Below the pieces are notes generated by a model. It saw nothing but the letters and a program-made list of their open reading frames with translations, had not been told where the DNA came from and made no database searches. The position numbers and the translations under genes were made by a program. Of a DNA stretch of 39,503 bases, positions 16,179-23,461 are shown in pieces. Within the stretch, counting starts at the first letter, position 1. Each line of letters begins with the position of its first letter. This DNA comes from Acidobacteriota bacterium (GTDB lineage Bacteria > Acidobacteriota > Terriglobia > UBA7540): contig QHZK01000045.1 in NCBI GenBank assembly GCA_003224635.1, positions 3,157 to 42,659 on the forward strand. The letters run 5' to 3'.

Positions 16179-16837
16179 TACAGTAGCGCGGCTTTACAAC
16201 CCTTGTGGATTCATCGGATTGGCCGACTGTCGCGCCTCAGGCGACGGCAGGCGGAGCGCGGCCGCAGCGCCCCGAAAGGTGAAGAATTTACCAAGGGGGC
16301 CGCCTGGCCAGGGAGGTCCAGCCTCCTTGATGCCGGCAGAAAGTATGGCTTGAAATTTTTTCCTGTGTTGGCATATATTTACGGGCGTTAGATTTGAAGT
16401 AACGAGTGCTCAACCAACTACTCACCGGAGACACCGGCCGGACGCGCACTTTGGATCGAAGATCGCTGATGGTTTACGACAAGCCGGCTACCCTTAACGC
16501 ACGATATCAGACCTCTTTACTCGCACCTTGAACTGCCGCACTTCATTCCGACGGCGTTTGAGGTGGGGGGCCCCCGGCAAGCATGAATCATCCAGTCTGA
16601 CCTTCGTCTCGTGGGCCGGCTCATTGAAGATACTTCCAGGGCCTGCCTGTAGGTCACAGGGCGAAGCCGTAGACGCCCGTAGCGCCGCCGTCTCGGCGGC
16701 TGTCGCTGGGCGCCCCGCCTCAGCGCGTGCGGGCAGGATGAGACCCCGAGCGGCGGCCTCCAGCTACGACGGCACCCCGCCTCAGCGCATGCGGGCAGGA
16801 TGCCCGCTACCACGAGAGGTTCTGACAAAAAGCGATC
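16179..16837. other. Long intergenic region before the polysaccharide kinase gene
   Basis: No convincing gene in about 660 bases. It contains a possible plus-strand promoter, TTGAAA-N18-TATATT (16350-16379), with a predicted start near 16386 and thus a leader of about 450 bases for the kinase gene. A GC-rich stem (GGAGGTCCAGCCTCC, near 16312) lies before it, and repeat copies lie from 16713 to 16807. No ribosome-binding site is obvious before the ATG at 16838. Confidence 0.35.
16713..16807. repeat. Two direct copies of a 28-bp GC-rich repeat with hairpin
   Basis: CCCCGCCTCAGCGC followed by GTGCGGGCAGGATG (16713-16740) recurs with one change (G to A) at 16775-16802, a period of 62 bases. The second copy extends into a perfect hairpin GCGGGCA-GGA-TGCCCGC (16791-16807). 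This resembles the REP-like dispersed repeats often seen between genes in GC-rich genomes. Confidence 0.6.
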
Positions 16838-19087
16838 ATGGAAAATGACCCGATAGAAAGCAGAGAACTTGCTCCCGTCGAAGCTGCTCCTCAGGACCGG
16901 CTGAGCTATCCTCGCCCGCCCAAGATTACCGAGCTCGATGCCGGCAGTGATGAAGCCTATTCGTATGTGCGCGCCTACTGGCGCATGCTGGTCAGACACG
17001 GTTGGACGATCCTTACCGTGGCGTTCGTGGTCACAATGCTGGTCGCCCTGATTTCCTTCAGGCTGCAACCGGTGTACCAGGCAACGGCGCGAGTGGAGAT
17101 TGAGGCCGCGACGCCCGAGATCCGAACCCTGAGCGACCTTTTCGAGGCGATGCCTGCCGACGATATGTTTTTGCAGACCCAGGTCAACGTGCTGCAGAGC
17201 GATAACCTGGCCTGGCAAACGATCGAGCAACTGCGTCTGGGAGAGAATCCCGCTTTTGCTCCTCCGCTGAAGGGCGCTTCGCCCCAGCGAGGCGAGTCCG
17301 CCGAGGCGGAGAGCCCGCTCGTCGGGATATTCAAGGGCGGCCTGCGCGTCGAAATCATGAGGAACAGCCGCATTGCGGCCGTGAGCTTCGAGAGCCCCGA
17401 CCCGAAGCTTGCCGCTCAAGTGGTCAACGCGCTGGTCTATAACTACCAGGAATATAACTACCACAAGAACTACGAAGCGACGCGGAAGGCCTCCGGCTGG
17501 ATGGAACAGCAGCTCGACGAGTTAAAGGCCAAGGTGGAAAGGTCCCAGCAGGCGCTGGTGGACTACGAGCGAGACAACAAGATCATCAACATCAGCGACA
17601 AGGAAAACGTTGAAGAGAAGAAGCTCGGGGACCTGAGTAAAGAGCTGACCGACGCTCAAGCCGAGGTCGTGCGAGCCGAGTCCCTCTACAATGTGGCGCG
17701 CAACAACGAAAACCAAATGGCGTCGCTCGTGGGGAATGACCTGCTTTCACGGCTCGAGGAGAAATACGCCGAGCTGAAGTCGCAATACGTCGAAGCCCGC
17801 GAGCAGTACGGGCCCAATTTCCCCAAGGTCGTCAGGCTCAGGGACCAGGCCGAAGAAATCCGGTCCAGCCTCGAAGCCGAACGGAAGCGCATCGTGGAGC
17901 GCTACCATGGGGAGTATGTTGCCGCCCAGCAGAGGGAGGCCATGATCTCGGAGGCGCTGGCCCGGCAGAAGGTTGAACTCGAAAAGCTGAACCAGCTTCT
18001 GATTCAGCAAAATATCCTGAAGCACGAATTTCAAACCAACCAGCAACTCTATGAGGGCCTTCTCCAGCGGCTGAAAGACGCTACCCTCTCCTCGGGCCTG
18101 CGAGCGACCAACATCCACATCGTCGATCAGGCGCGCGTTCCCGGCGCACCCGTGCGGCCGAGGAAGCTCTTTAACGTCACCATTGGCTTGCTGGTCGGCC
18201 TGATCTTGGGGGTCGCCCTTGCTTTCGTCCAGGAGGCGCTGGATGATTCCATCAAGAGCATCGGGCAGGTGGAGCGCTACCTTTCAACCAACGCCCTGGC
18301 GGTGATACCGCTGGCGCGCACCGTGCGATCGCGCTCGCTGGATCGCGGCGGCAACGGGTCAGCGGACCGGCGCGAGGCCGTGGAGTTGACGCTGCTCAAG
18401 AGGCCGGCCTCGGAACTGGCGGAAGCCTATCGCTCGATGCGCACGGCGATCCTGCTCGCAACGTCGCCACGCCCGCCCCAGGTGATTGTGATGACCAGCG
18501 CGCAGCCGAGCGAGGGCAAGACCTGCACCTCACTCAACCTGTCGCTGGCGCTCGCCCAGCGAAGGGTGCGAGTGCTGGTCATCGACGCCGACTTCCGCAA
18601 GCCGGGCATTGCCGCAGCGATGGGGATGTCCAACGAAAGGGGTCTCAGCAACATTCTCAGGGGGGAGCAGAGCGTGGACGAGGTGCTGCTCCAGGCCCAC
18701 ACCCTCCCGAACCTCTGGGTGCTTCCCGCCGGGCCCGTCCCCAGCAACCCGACCGACCTGCTGTCCTCGCCCGACATGGCCAGGCTGGTCGAGGAGCTGA
18801 AGCAGCGGTTCGAGCACATCGTGCTGGACAGCCCGCCCATCCTTCTGATGACCGACGCTACGGTGCTTTCCATTCTCTCGGACGGCGTAGTGCTGGTGGT
18901 GGAGGGGGGTGTGACACCGCTTGGGGCCGTGCTGCGCGCTCACCGGATCATCGAGAACGCGGGCGGAAAGATTCTGGGCGTGGTCTTAAACAAGGTTGAC
19001 GTCCGCCGCGGCACCTATTATGGCTCATACTACGGTTACGGACGCGGCTACTATAATTACTACTACGGCGCGCGGTCGGGGCGATGA
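16838..19087 (+). CDS. Polysaccharide co-polymerase with BY-kinase domain (Wzc/GumC-like)
   Basis: In this 749-residue protein an N-terminal Wzz domain lies between two membrane helices (about 56-74, WTILTVAFVVTMLVALISF; and about 446-465, VTIGLLVGLILGVALAFVQE), with a long periplasmic coiled coil between them. The C-terminal bacterial tyrosine-kinase domain has Walker A SAQPSEGKT (554-562), Walker A' VLVIDADFRKP (579-589) and Walker B HIVLDSPP (660-667). The last 23 residues contain ten tyrosines (YYGSYYGYGRGYYNYYYGAR), the autophosphorylation cluster. In the Wzx/Wzy pathway such proteins set chain length and couple polymerisation to export, controlled by phosphorylation. Kinase and Wzz parts are fused, as in proteobacterial Wzc. 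It opens the polysaccharide locus. No matching phosphatase or outer-membrane export protein (Wza) is in the window. Confidence 0.93.
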   Translation: MENDPIESRELAPVEAAPQDRLSYPRPPKITELDAGSDEAYSYVRAYWRMLVRHGWTILTVAFVVTMLVALISFRLQPVYQATARVEIEAATPEIRTLSDLFEAMPADDMFLQTQVNVLQSDNLAWQTIEQLRLGENPAFAPPLKGASPQRGESAEAESPLVGIFKGGLRVEIMRNSRIAAVSFESPDPKLAAQVVNALVYNYQEYNYHKNYEATRKASGWMEQQLDELKAKVERSQQALVDYERDNKIINISDKENVEEKKLGDLSKELTDAQAEVVRAESLYNVARNNENQMASLVGNDLLSRLEEKYAELKSQYVEAREQYGPNFPKVVRLRDQAEEIRSSLEAERKRIVERYHGEYVAAQQREAMISEALARQKVELEKLNQLLIQQNILKHEFQTNQQLYEGLLQRLKDATLSSGLRATNIHIVDQARVPGAPVRPRKLFNVTIGLLVGLILGVALAFVQEALDDSIKSIGQVERYLSTNALAVIPLARTVRSRSLDRGGNGSADRREAVELTLLKRPASELAEAYRSMRTAILLATSPRPPQVIVMTSAQPSEGKTCTSLNLSLALAQRRVRVLVIDADFRKPGIAAAMGMSNERGLSNILRGEQSVDEVLLQAHTLPNLWVLPAGPVPSNPTDLLSSPDMARLVEELKQRFEHIVLDSPPILLMTDATVLSILSDGVVLVVEGGVTPLGAVLRAHRIIENAGGKILGVVLNKVDVRRGTYYGSYYGYGRGYYNYYYGARSGR

Positions 19088-19151
19088 AGGAAGCTGGCTC
19101 CTTTGTGACGCTCGATGCTAGGATGCTTGGTTAGTGGATTGGAAGGTTGCC

Positions 19152-19334
19152 GTGGAAACGAAGCAGCAGATATTGAAGGCAATTGAAGATCTCCCCGACG
19201 ATGCCGGAGTCGAGGATGCCCTGGATCGGCTCTACCTGCTCTACAAGGTCGAGAGAGGCCTTCGCCAAGCGGACCAGGGTGAACTCCTCACTCAAGAAGA
19301 GCTCCGCGAGCGTATGGCGAAGTGGCGCAAGTAA
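19152..19334 (+). CDS. Putative antitoxin of a ParE/RelE-type toxin-antitoxin pair
   Basis: A 60-residue, highly charged helical protein (LKAIEDLPDDAGVEDALDRL, then GELLTQEELRERMAKWRK). The sequence matches the general style of small antitoxins that pair with ParE/RelE toxins, where the conserved C-terminal xxEExxxRMxxW helix binds the toxin. The GTG at 19152 is preferred because GGAAGG lies five bases upstream. A GTG at 19134 is also in frame. It overlaps the toxin gene by 13 bases, and it probably represses the pair or buffers the toxin. Assignment rests mainly on size and on the neighbour. Confidence 0.7.
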   Translation: METKQQILKAIEDLPDDAGVEDALDRLYLLYKVERGLRQADQGELLTQEELRERMAKWRK

Positions 19335-19627
19335 GGTGGACGCCGCAGGCGGCCGATGATCTCGATGCGATCTGTCTGTTCATCGCTCGGGACGCTCCTA
19401 CATTGGCGGCGATATTCGCCGACCGGGTACTGCGCGCCTCAGACCGACTGGCGAGTCATCCACGGTTGGGAAGAGTTGTTCCGGAGTTGGGGAACGAAAA
19501 CATCAGAGAGATCATCGTTGGCAGCTACCGCGTCATCTATCGGATTCAGCGAGAACAAGTCCACCTTTTGACCGTGCACCACGGGGCTCGACCTCTCGAC
19601 ACCACAAAGATTGACGCAGGCAGCTAA
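19322..19627 (+). CDS. ParE/RelE-family toxin
   Basis: A 101-residue protein with the fold-typical order: VRWTPQAADDLDAICLFIAR (strand and first helices), SDRLASHPRLGRVVPEL, then NIREIIVGSYRVIYRIQ and VHLLTVHHGARPL. The motif R-E-I-x-V-x-x-Y-R-V-I-Y-R and the final H-x-x-R-P-L are conserved in ParE/RelE-like toxins. These either poison DNA gyrase (ParE) or cleave mRNA on the ribosome (RelE). This sequence alone does not decide which, though HHGARPL is more ParE-like. The start is a GTG at 19322 inside the antitoxin gene, so translation is coupled. Confidence 0.85.
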   Translation: MAQVRWTPQAADDLDAICLFIARDAPTLAAIFADRVLRASDRLASHPRLGRVVPELGNENIREIIVGSYRVIYRIQREQVHLLTVHHGARPLDTTKIDAGS

Positions 19628-19653
19628 CCAACAGAGCAACCAACCCCTTGCCC

Positions 19654-20009
19654 ATGGCCACTTCGAAAGTCCTTAGCGAGATCGCCTCGTTCTTGGAAGA
19701 ACGGGCCCACCAGGGCGCGCCGATTTTCTATAACGAACTAGCGAAGGCGTTCGGGCTGTCTCCAGTAACCGAAGCTTGGTTCTCTCATCCCCTTTGCGAC
19801 GTATTTGCCACGCTTGATGATGCGGACCAAGCGAAGGAGTGCCTTTTCGAACCGCCCTCGTGGTTAGCAAAGACAAAGGCATTCCAGGTGAGGGCTTCTT
19901 CAAGACGCTCCATGCGCTTCGGGGTACTCCCTATCCGATACGAAACGAACTCGAGAAATTGCGCATATGGAAGGAAGAGTTTGACCGCTTGGTGTCATTC
20001 TACAAATGA
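19654..20009 (+). pseudogene. Conserved small hypothetical gene, broken by a one-base frameshift
   Basis: The N-terminal frame from ATG 19654 reads MATSKVLSEIASFLEERAHQ, then APIFYNELAKAFGLSPVTEA and HPLCDVFATLDDADQAKE. Past GCGAAGGAGTGCC (19831-19843) the meaningful sequence moves to another frame: GVPFRTALVVSKDKGIPGEG, then FFKTLHALRGTPYPIRNELE and LRIWKEEFDRLVSFYK, stopping at 20007-20009. Adding one G restores an uninterrupted product of about 118 residues. It resembles a family of small uncharacterised soluble proteins. The base may be truly lost or missed in assembly. As written, the upstream frame runs on to 20055 with unrelated residues. Role unknown. Confidence 0.6.
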
Positions 20010-20091
20010 GTTTTTGTCCTCGCGGAAGCTCACGGTCAATCACGGGTACGATTGACCGTGGCCACCGTTCATGATCACGATGACCATCCGC

Positions 20092-20120
20092 TTGCCTTCC
20101 GGTCTCAATCCTGCTATACT
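20092..20120 (+). promoter_or_regulatory. Candidate sigma-70 promoter for the downstream polysaccharide genes
   Basis: TTGCCT (20092-20097) and TATACT (20115-20120) are 17 bases apart. The predicted start near 20127 leaves a leader of about 250 bases before the ligase-family gene at 20380. It would allow the glycan genes to be expressed apart from the kinase and toxin-antitoxin genes. Confidence 0.5.
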
Positions 20121-20379
20121 CGGTCTAGTATTTATGTTTCATTAGGTCGAAGGCCTAGCCTAGCCGCCTCGTAGAACCCCAAGAAACCTCGAAAAAAGGG
20201 GCATTTTTCAGGGGAACAAAGCCAATATGTGACTTATAATCAACAACTTAACTCAAAAATGGCAGAAAAACAAAGCCAAACTGGATTGGCCTTCCCGCTC
20301 CCTTGACAATGTAATCCCGGCGCCGTGCCGCTGACCGACCGGCCGAGCTCGCGCCGTAAACGCCCACGCTACTCTCACA
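20121..20379 (+). other. AT-rich leader with direct repeats and a hairpin
   Basis: No gene is seen. This stretch is much richer in A and T than the rest of the window. It contains an 11-base direct repeat, AACAAAGCCAA, at 20215-20225 and 20269-20279 (54 bases apart). An A/T-rich stem, CCTcGAAAAA...TTTTTCAGG, lies around 20187-20213. TATAAT is at 20235-20240 without a clear -35, and TTGACA is at 20303-20308 without a clear -10. It may be a regulatory leader or a multi-site regulator region. I recognise no known riboswitch. Confidence 0.4.
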
Positions 20380-21720
20380 ATGTCAACCTCGTTGACCGCA
20401 ACGCGCGCGTGTCCGGTTGCACTGGAAACGACGGCACAGGAAAGCGCTCGCGCAGCATCGGCCTTATGGTTCTCGGCAGGGCGGGTCTTGCTCCTCCTGA
20501 CGCTGCTCGGCGCGCCGCTCGCCTTCGGCGCGGTTGAAACATGGGCGTGGGCGTCGCTGGCGGTTCTGGTCTGTGTGAGCCTCTTCCTCTGGACGCTCGG
20601 CAGCGTCCGGCAGCGAGTAGCGCGGATCTGGTGGTCGCCGCTGTATCTCGTCGGGATGCTATTCCTTCTCCTCGGAGGCGCTCAGTATTCCGGTCACCTC
20701 ACCCTGGACCCGATCCGGACTCGCGAGTCACTGCTGAAGCTCGCGGCCTATCTGCTTCTCTTTTTCGTCGCCACGCAGCTCGTGGTGAGTGGGGGCGAGG
20801 AGTCTCTCGTGCGCTTCGGGTTCGTGGTCGCCGCTTATGCGTGCGCCCTGGGGTTGTTTGCCATGCTGCAGTTCTGCTCCAGCAACGGGCGGATCTACTG
20901 GACGGTCAGACCGGAGAACGCTTGGCCCTTCGGCCCGTATGTGAATCGGAACCACTACGCCGGGCTGATGGAGCTGCTGATCCCGATGGTCATCGGCCTT
21001 CTCCTCTCTCGACCCGAACACGATCCGAGGCGCAAGTTTGTGGCCGTGGCGGTCCTGGTCGCGGTCGCGTCCCTGCTGCTCTCAGGCTCGCGGGGAGGGC
21101 TGATTTCTTTCCTGGTCGAGGCCCTGTTGCTGGGAGGCATCTTCTGGATCCACTCGAAGCGCGAAGGCCGCCGCGCCTCGGCGACGCTTCTGGCCCTGGG
21201 AGGGGCGGCCGCCGCTACGCTCTTCTTCTGGCTGGACCCTGGAGAAATCTCAACCCGTCTGGCGACGGCCTTCGAGTACTCCCACGCGGCAGAAGCAACC
21301 AACGACACCCGGCTGATGCTGGCGCGGGACTCGCTGCGCATGGTGCGGGACCATCCCTGGGCGGGGGCCGGCCTGGGCAGCTTTGAGGATGTTCATCCCC
21401 GCTACCAGAGTTTTGCTTCGGACCTAGTGTTCACTCACGCCCACAACGACTACGCCGAGGCGCTGGCCGAAGCCGGGCTGGCGGGCGGAGCGCTGGTCCT
21501 GCTGGCGCTGGTGATCTTCTTGCGCCGGGCCTTCACGGACCTGCGCGAGCGCCTGCGATACGAAGCCGGCTGGATCCAGGTGGGCGCGGCGGTGGGCTGT
21601 TCGGGCCTGCTCGTCCATAGCCTCGCTGACTTCAATTTCCACATCCCGGCCAACGCGGCGTGGTTTTCTGTTTGCCTGGCTGTAGCCTTGTCGAGTTGCT
21701 GCAAACGATTGAGCTCATGA
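20380..21720 (+). CDS. O-antigen ligase/polymerase family membrane protein (Wzy_C domain)
   Basis: A multi-span protein of 446 residues. Helices follow from residue ~33 (VLLLLTLLGAPLAFGAVETW) through LYLVGMLFLLLGG, LLKLAAYLLLFFVATQLVV, FVAVAVLVAVASLLLS and others. The WaaL/Wzy_C signature is present: LLLSGSRGGLISFLVEALLL, the large loop with NRNHYAG upstream, and DHPWAGAGLGSFEDVHPRYQ followed by THAHNDYAEALAEAGLAG. Proteins with this domain either polymerise repeat units (Wzy) or ligate glycan to an acceptor. The HAHNDYLxxxxExG motif is shared by both. A second polymerase-like protein lies at 28477, so one may be polymerase and the other ligase. The ATG at 20380 has no clear ribosome-binding site. 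It overlaps the next gene by ATGA. Confidence 0.9.
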   Translation: MSTSLTATRACPVALETTAQESARAASALWFSAGRVLLLLTLLGAPLAFGAVETWAWASLAVLVCVSLFLWTLGSVRQRVARIWWSPLYLVGMLFLLLGGAQYSGHLTLDPIRTRESLLKLAAYLLLFFVATQLVVSGGEESLVRFGFVVAAYACALGLFAMLQFCSSNGRIYWTVRPENAWPFGPYVNRNHYAGLMELLIPMVIGLLLSRPEHDPRRKFVAVAVLVAVASLLLSGSRGGLISFLVEALLLGGIFWIHSKREGRRASATLLALGGAAAATLFFWLDPGEISTRLATAFEYSHAAEATNDTRLMLARDSLRMVRDHPWAGAGLGSFEDVHPRYQSFASDLVFTHAHNDYAEALAEAGLAGGALVLLALVIFLRRAFTDLRERLRYEAGWIQVGAAVGCSGLLVHSLADFNFHIPANAAWFSVCLAVALSSCCKRLSS

Positions 21721-22451
21721 GCGAATACCCGGAAAGAATATATGCCAGATACTCGGAGATTCGACCCCATGTGACTGTTCCGAGGAGTAAGGATAACCTG
21801 CTCGTGGGCCGGGAACGGGTCTTCCGGAAGGTGCTCCTTCCCTTGCTGCCGGCGGACAAGCAGGCCAGGATTCTCGACCTCGGCTGTGGTTACGGCGAGT
21901 TTCTTTGCTTCCTTCAGAAGGAAGGCTACCAGAACGCCGCCGGAATCGATTTGAACCGGCGCCAGCTCGATGCAGCGGAGCGCCTCGGGGTAAGAAACCT
22001 TCGGTACGGCGACGCGAGGGACGCGCTACTCGAATCATCAAACACACTTGACTGCATCTCTGCCATTGACGTCCTGGAACACATCCCCAAGGGTCAGATT
22101 CTGAGTTTCCTGGATACCGTCTACGGAGCTCTGCGAACGGGCGGGAGATTTATTTGCCAGGTGCCCAATCTCGCCGCCTTCTACACTCCACTTTTCTACA
22201 TGGACTTTAGCCACGAGAGTCCTTTCACGGCAACCAGCCTGACTCAGGTGCTGGAGCTGGCCAATTTCACCAATGTGCGGGTCTACCCGAGGGGCCCCGT
22301 TGCCACGAGCGTGAAAAGCGCAGTGCGGTGCGTGCTGTGGAAGCTCATCAGTTCGGGCCTGCGGTTCATCCAGACCGTGGAAGGAGGACCGCATCACCCG
22401 TCGGACTCGATTTATACCGCCGCCATCCTTGCTGTCGCGGACAAGGGCTGA
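21717..22451 (+). CDS. SAM-dependent methyltransferase (class I)
   Basis: The 244-residue enzyme has the SAM-binding motif ARILDLGCGYGEFLCFLQKE and acidic residue AAGIDLNRRQLDA, then ISAIDVLEHIPKGQILSFLD and LRTGGRFICQVPN. This is the Methyltransf_23-type class I fold common in glycan loci. The start is the ATG at 21717, which overlaps the stop of the ligase-family gene (ATGA). The frame stays open further upstream, but that is inside the ligase gene. It probably methylates a sugar or caps the polysaccharide. The acceptor is unknown. Confidence 0.87.
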   Translation: MSEYPERIYARYSEIRPHVTVPRSKDNLLVGRERVFRKVLLPLLPADKQARILDLGCGYGEFLCFLQKEGYQNAAGIDLNRRQLDAAERLGVRNLRYGDARDALLESSNTLDCISAIDVLEHIPKGQILSFLDTVYGALRTGGRFICQVPNLAAFYTPLFYMDFSHESPFTATSLTQVLELANFTNVRVYPRGPVATSVKSAVRCVLWKLISSGLRFIQTVEGGPHHPSDSIYTAAILAVADKG

Positions 22452-22621
22452 GGTTAGGGCCCTGCGAGGGCGAAGCTTGCTGCGACCACCTCCCTCAGGC
22501 AATCGTTCTCGCTCATGGAACCGGGCAGGGCCGGCCCCGGTGGAGGACTTCGCGTTCACGCCTTGCGTCCCGACGAGAGCGAGCGCAGGTGCAACAGCGT
22601 GAAAAGTTGAGCGCCGAGGAG

Positions 22622-23455
22622 ATGCTCGCCTTCTACGAGCAGGTCCACCGGTCTGCAATTGAGCGCGACGCGGCGGACGATCTGAGCCCCGCTCTTCATT
22701 GGGCAGGGAACCGGTTCTTCAACCGGTTCACGGACTACGCGCACCGGCTCGGAATGCGAAAGGCGCTCGCTTACCTGGATACGGAATGGGGCTCGCTCAA
22801 GGGCCGTTCGGTGCTCGACGTTGGGTGTGGACGCGGCCGCTGGACCAGAGAATTTGCTTCCCGCGGATGCCGCGTTACGGGAGTGGATATTTCGCCTGAG
22901 GCGATCAGCCGCTTGGCCAAAGAAATGCCCCAGCATACCTTTGTGGTGCGAAGGGTCACGGAGGCCGGGTTTCCTCCCGGCGCCTTCGACCTTGTGAACT
23001 CTGCCACCGTGCTGCAACATCTGCCGGACGAAAGCCAATGGAGCGCTTTGCGGCAGATTGGAGTTTCGATCAAGGACGGCGGTTACTTTGTGGCGCTCGA
23101 AAATTGCTCTGCCTTTGCAAACCCGTTCGTGTTCCCCCATTCTCCGGAAGATTGGGTCCGGATGATCGAATCCACAGGGCTGCGGCTGCGCGCGTCTTGG
23201 GGCTGCAACTTTGAGATTCTCTTCCGGGCCTGGGCGCGGTTAAGCGCCGGCCTGCGTCGTCGTTCGGCGGGCGGAACAGAGGTCGCGGCCGGGAGGGGCG
23301 CCCCTCCGTCATTCTCCCGCTCGAGAAACCTCCTGCGCTCCTTTGTGTACAGCTCGCTCGCCGTGGCGTCCTACGCGCCAGAATGGTGCTGCCACCAAGT
23401 GCCTCTGGCCGCGCCGACCCACGTCGCCATGGTATTTCAGAAACCCAAGGCGTAG
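22622..23455 (+). CDS. SAM-dependent methyltransferase (class I), second copy
   Basis: A class I methyltransferase with LKGRSVLDVGCGRGRWTREF, GCRVTGVDISPEAISRL and VNSATVLQHLPDESQWSALR. The C-terminal portion (LRSFVYSSLAVASYAPEW) is more hydrophobic. The start is uncertain. ATG 22622 (MLAFYEQVHR) gives 277 residues, a TTG at 22607 is in frame, and the frame remains open back into the previous gene without good coding character. It is unlike the first methyltransferase outside the SAM motifs, so it is not a recent duplicate. It is followed after six bases by the flippase fusion gene. A role in methylating the locus polysaccharide is inferred. Confidence 0.82.
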   Translation: MLAFYEQVHRSAIERDAADDLSPALHWAGNRFFNRFTDYAHRLGMRKALAYLDTEWGSLKGRSVLDVGCGRGRWTREFASRGCRVTGVDISPEAISRLAKEMPQHTFVVRRVTEAGFPPGAFDLVNSATVLQHLPDESQWSALRQIGVSIKDGGYFVALENCSAFANPFVFPHSPEDWVRMIESTGLRLRASWGCNFEILFRAWARLSAGLRRRSAGGTEVAAGRGAPPSFSRSRNLLRSFVYSSLAVASYAPEWCCHQVPLAAPTHVAMVFQKPKA

Positions 23456-23461
23456 CTCGGA

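Noticed and set aside
16368..16385. Second sigma-54-like site (TTGGCATATATTTACGG) on the plus strand
   Set aside because: The -12 element reads TACG instead of TTGC. A sigma-70 reading of the same bases is at least as good.
16440..16500. Possible c-di-GMP (GEMM) riboswitch before the kinase gene, from text like CAAGCCGGCTACCC
   Set aside because: The order and spacing of the conserved GEMM blocks are absent.
20541..21386. Open frame of 281 codons inside the ligase-family gene
   Set aside because: It runs in another frame of a clear membrane protein gene and is Arg/Pro/Gly-rich without motifs.
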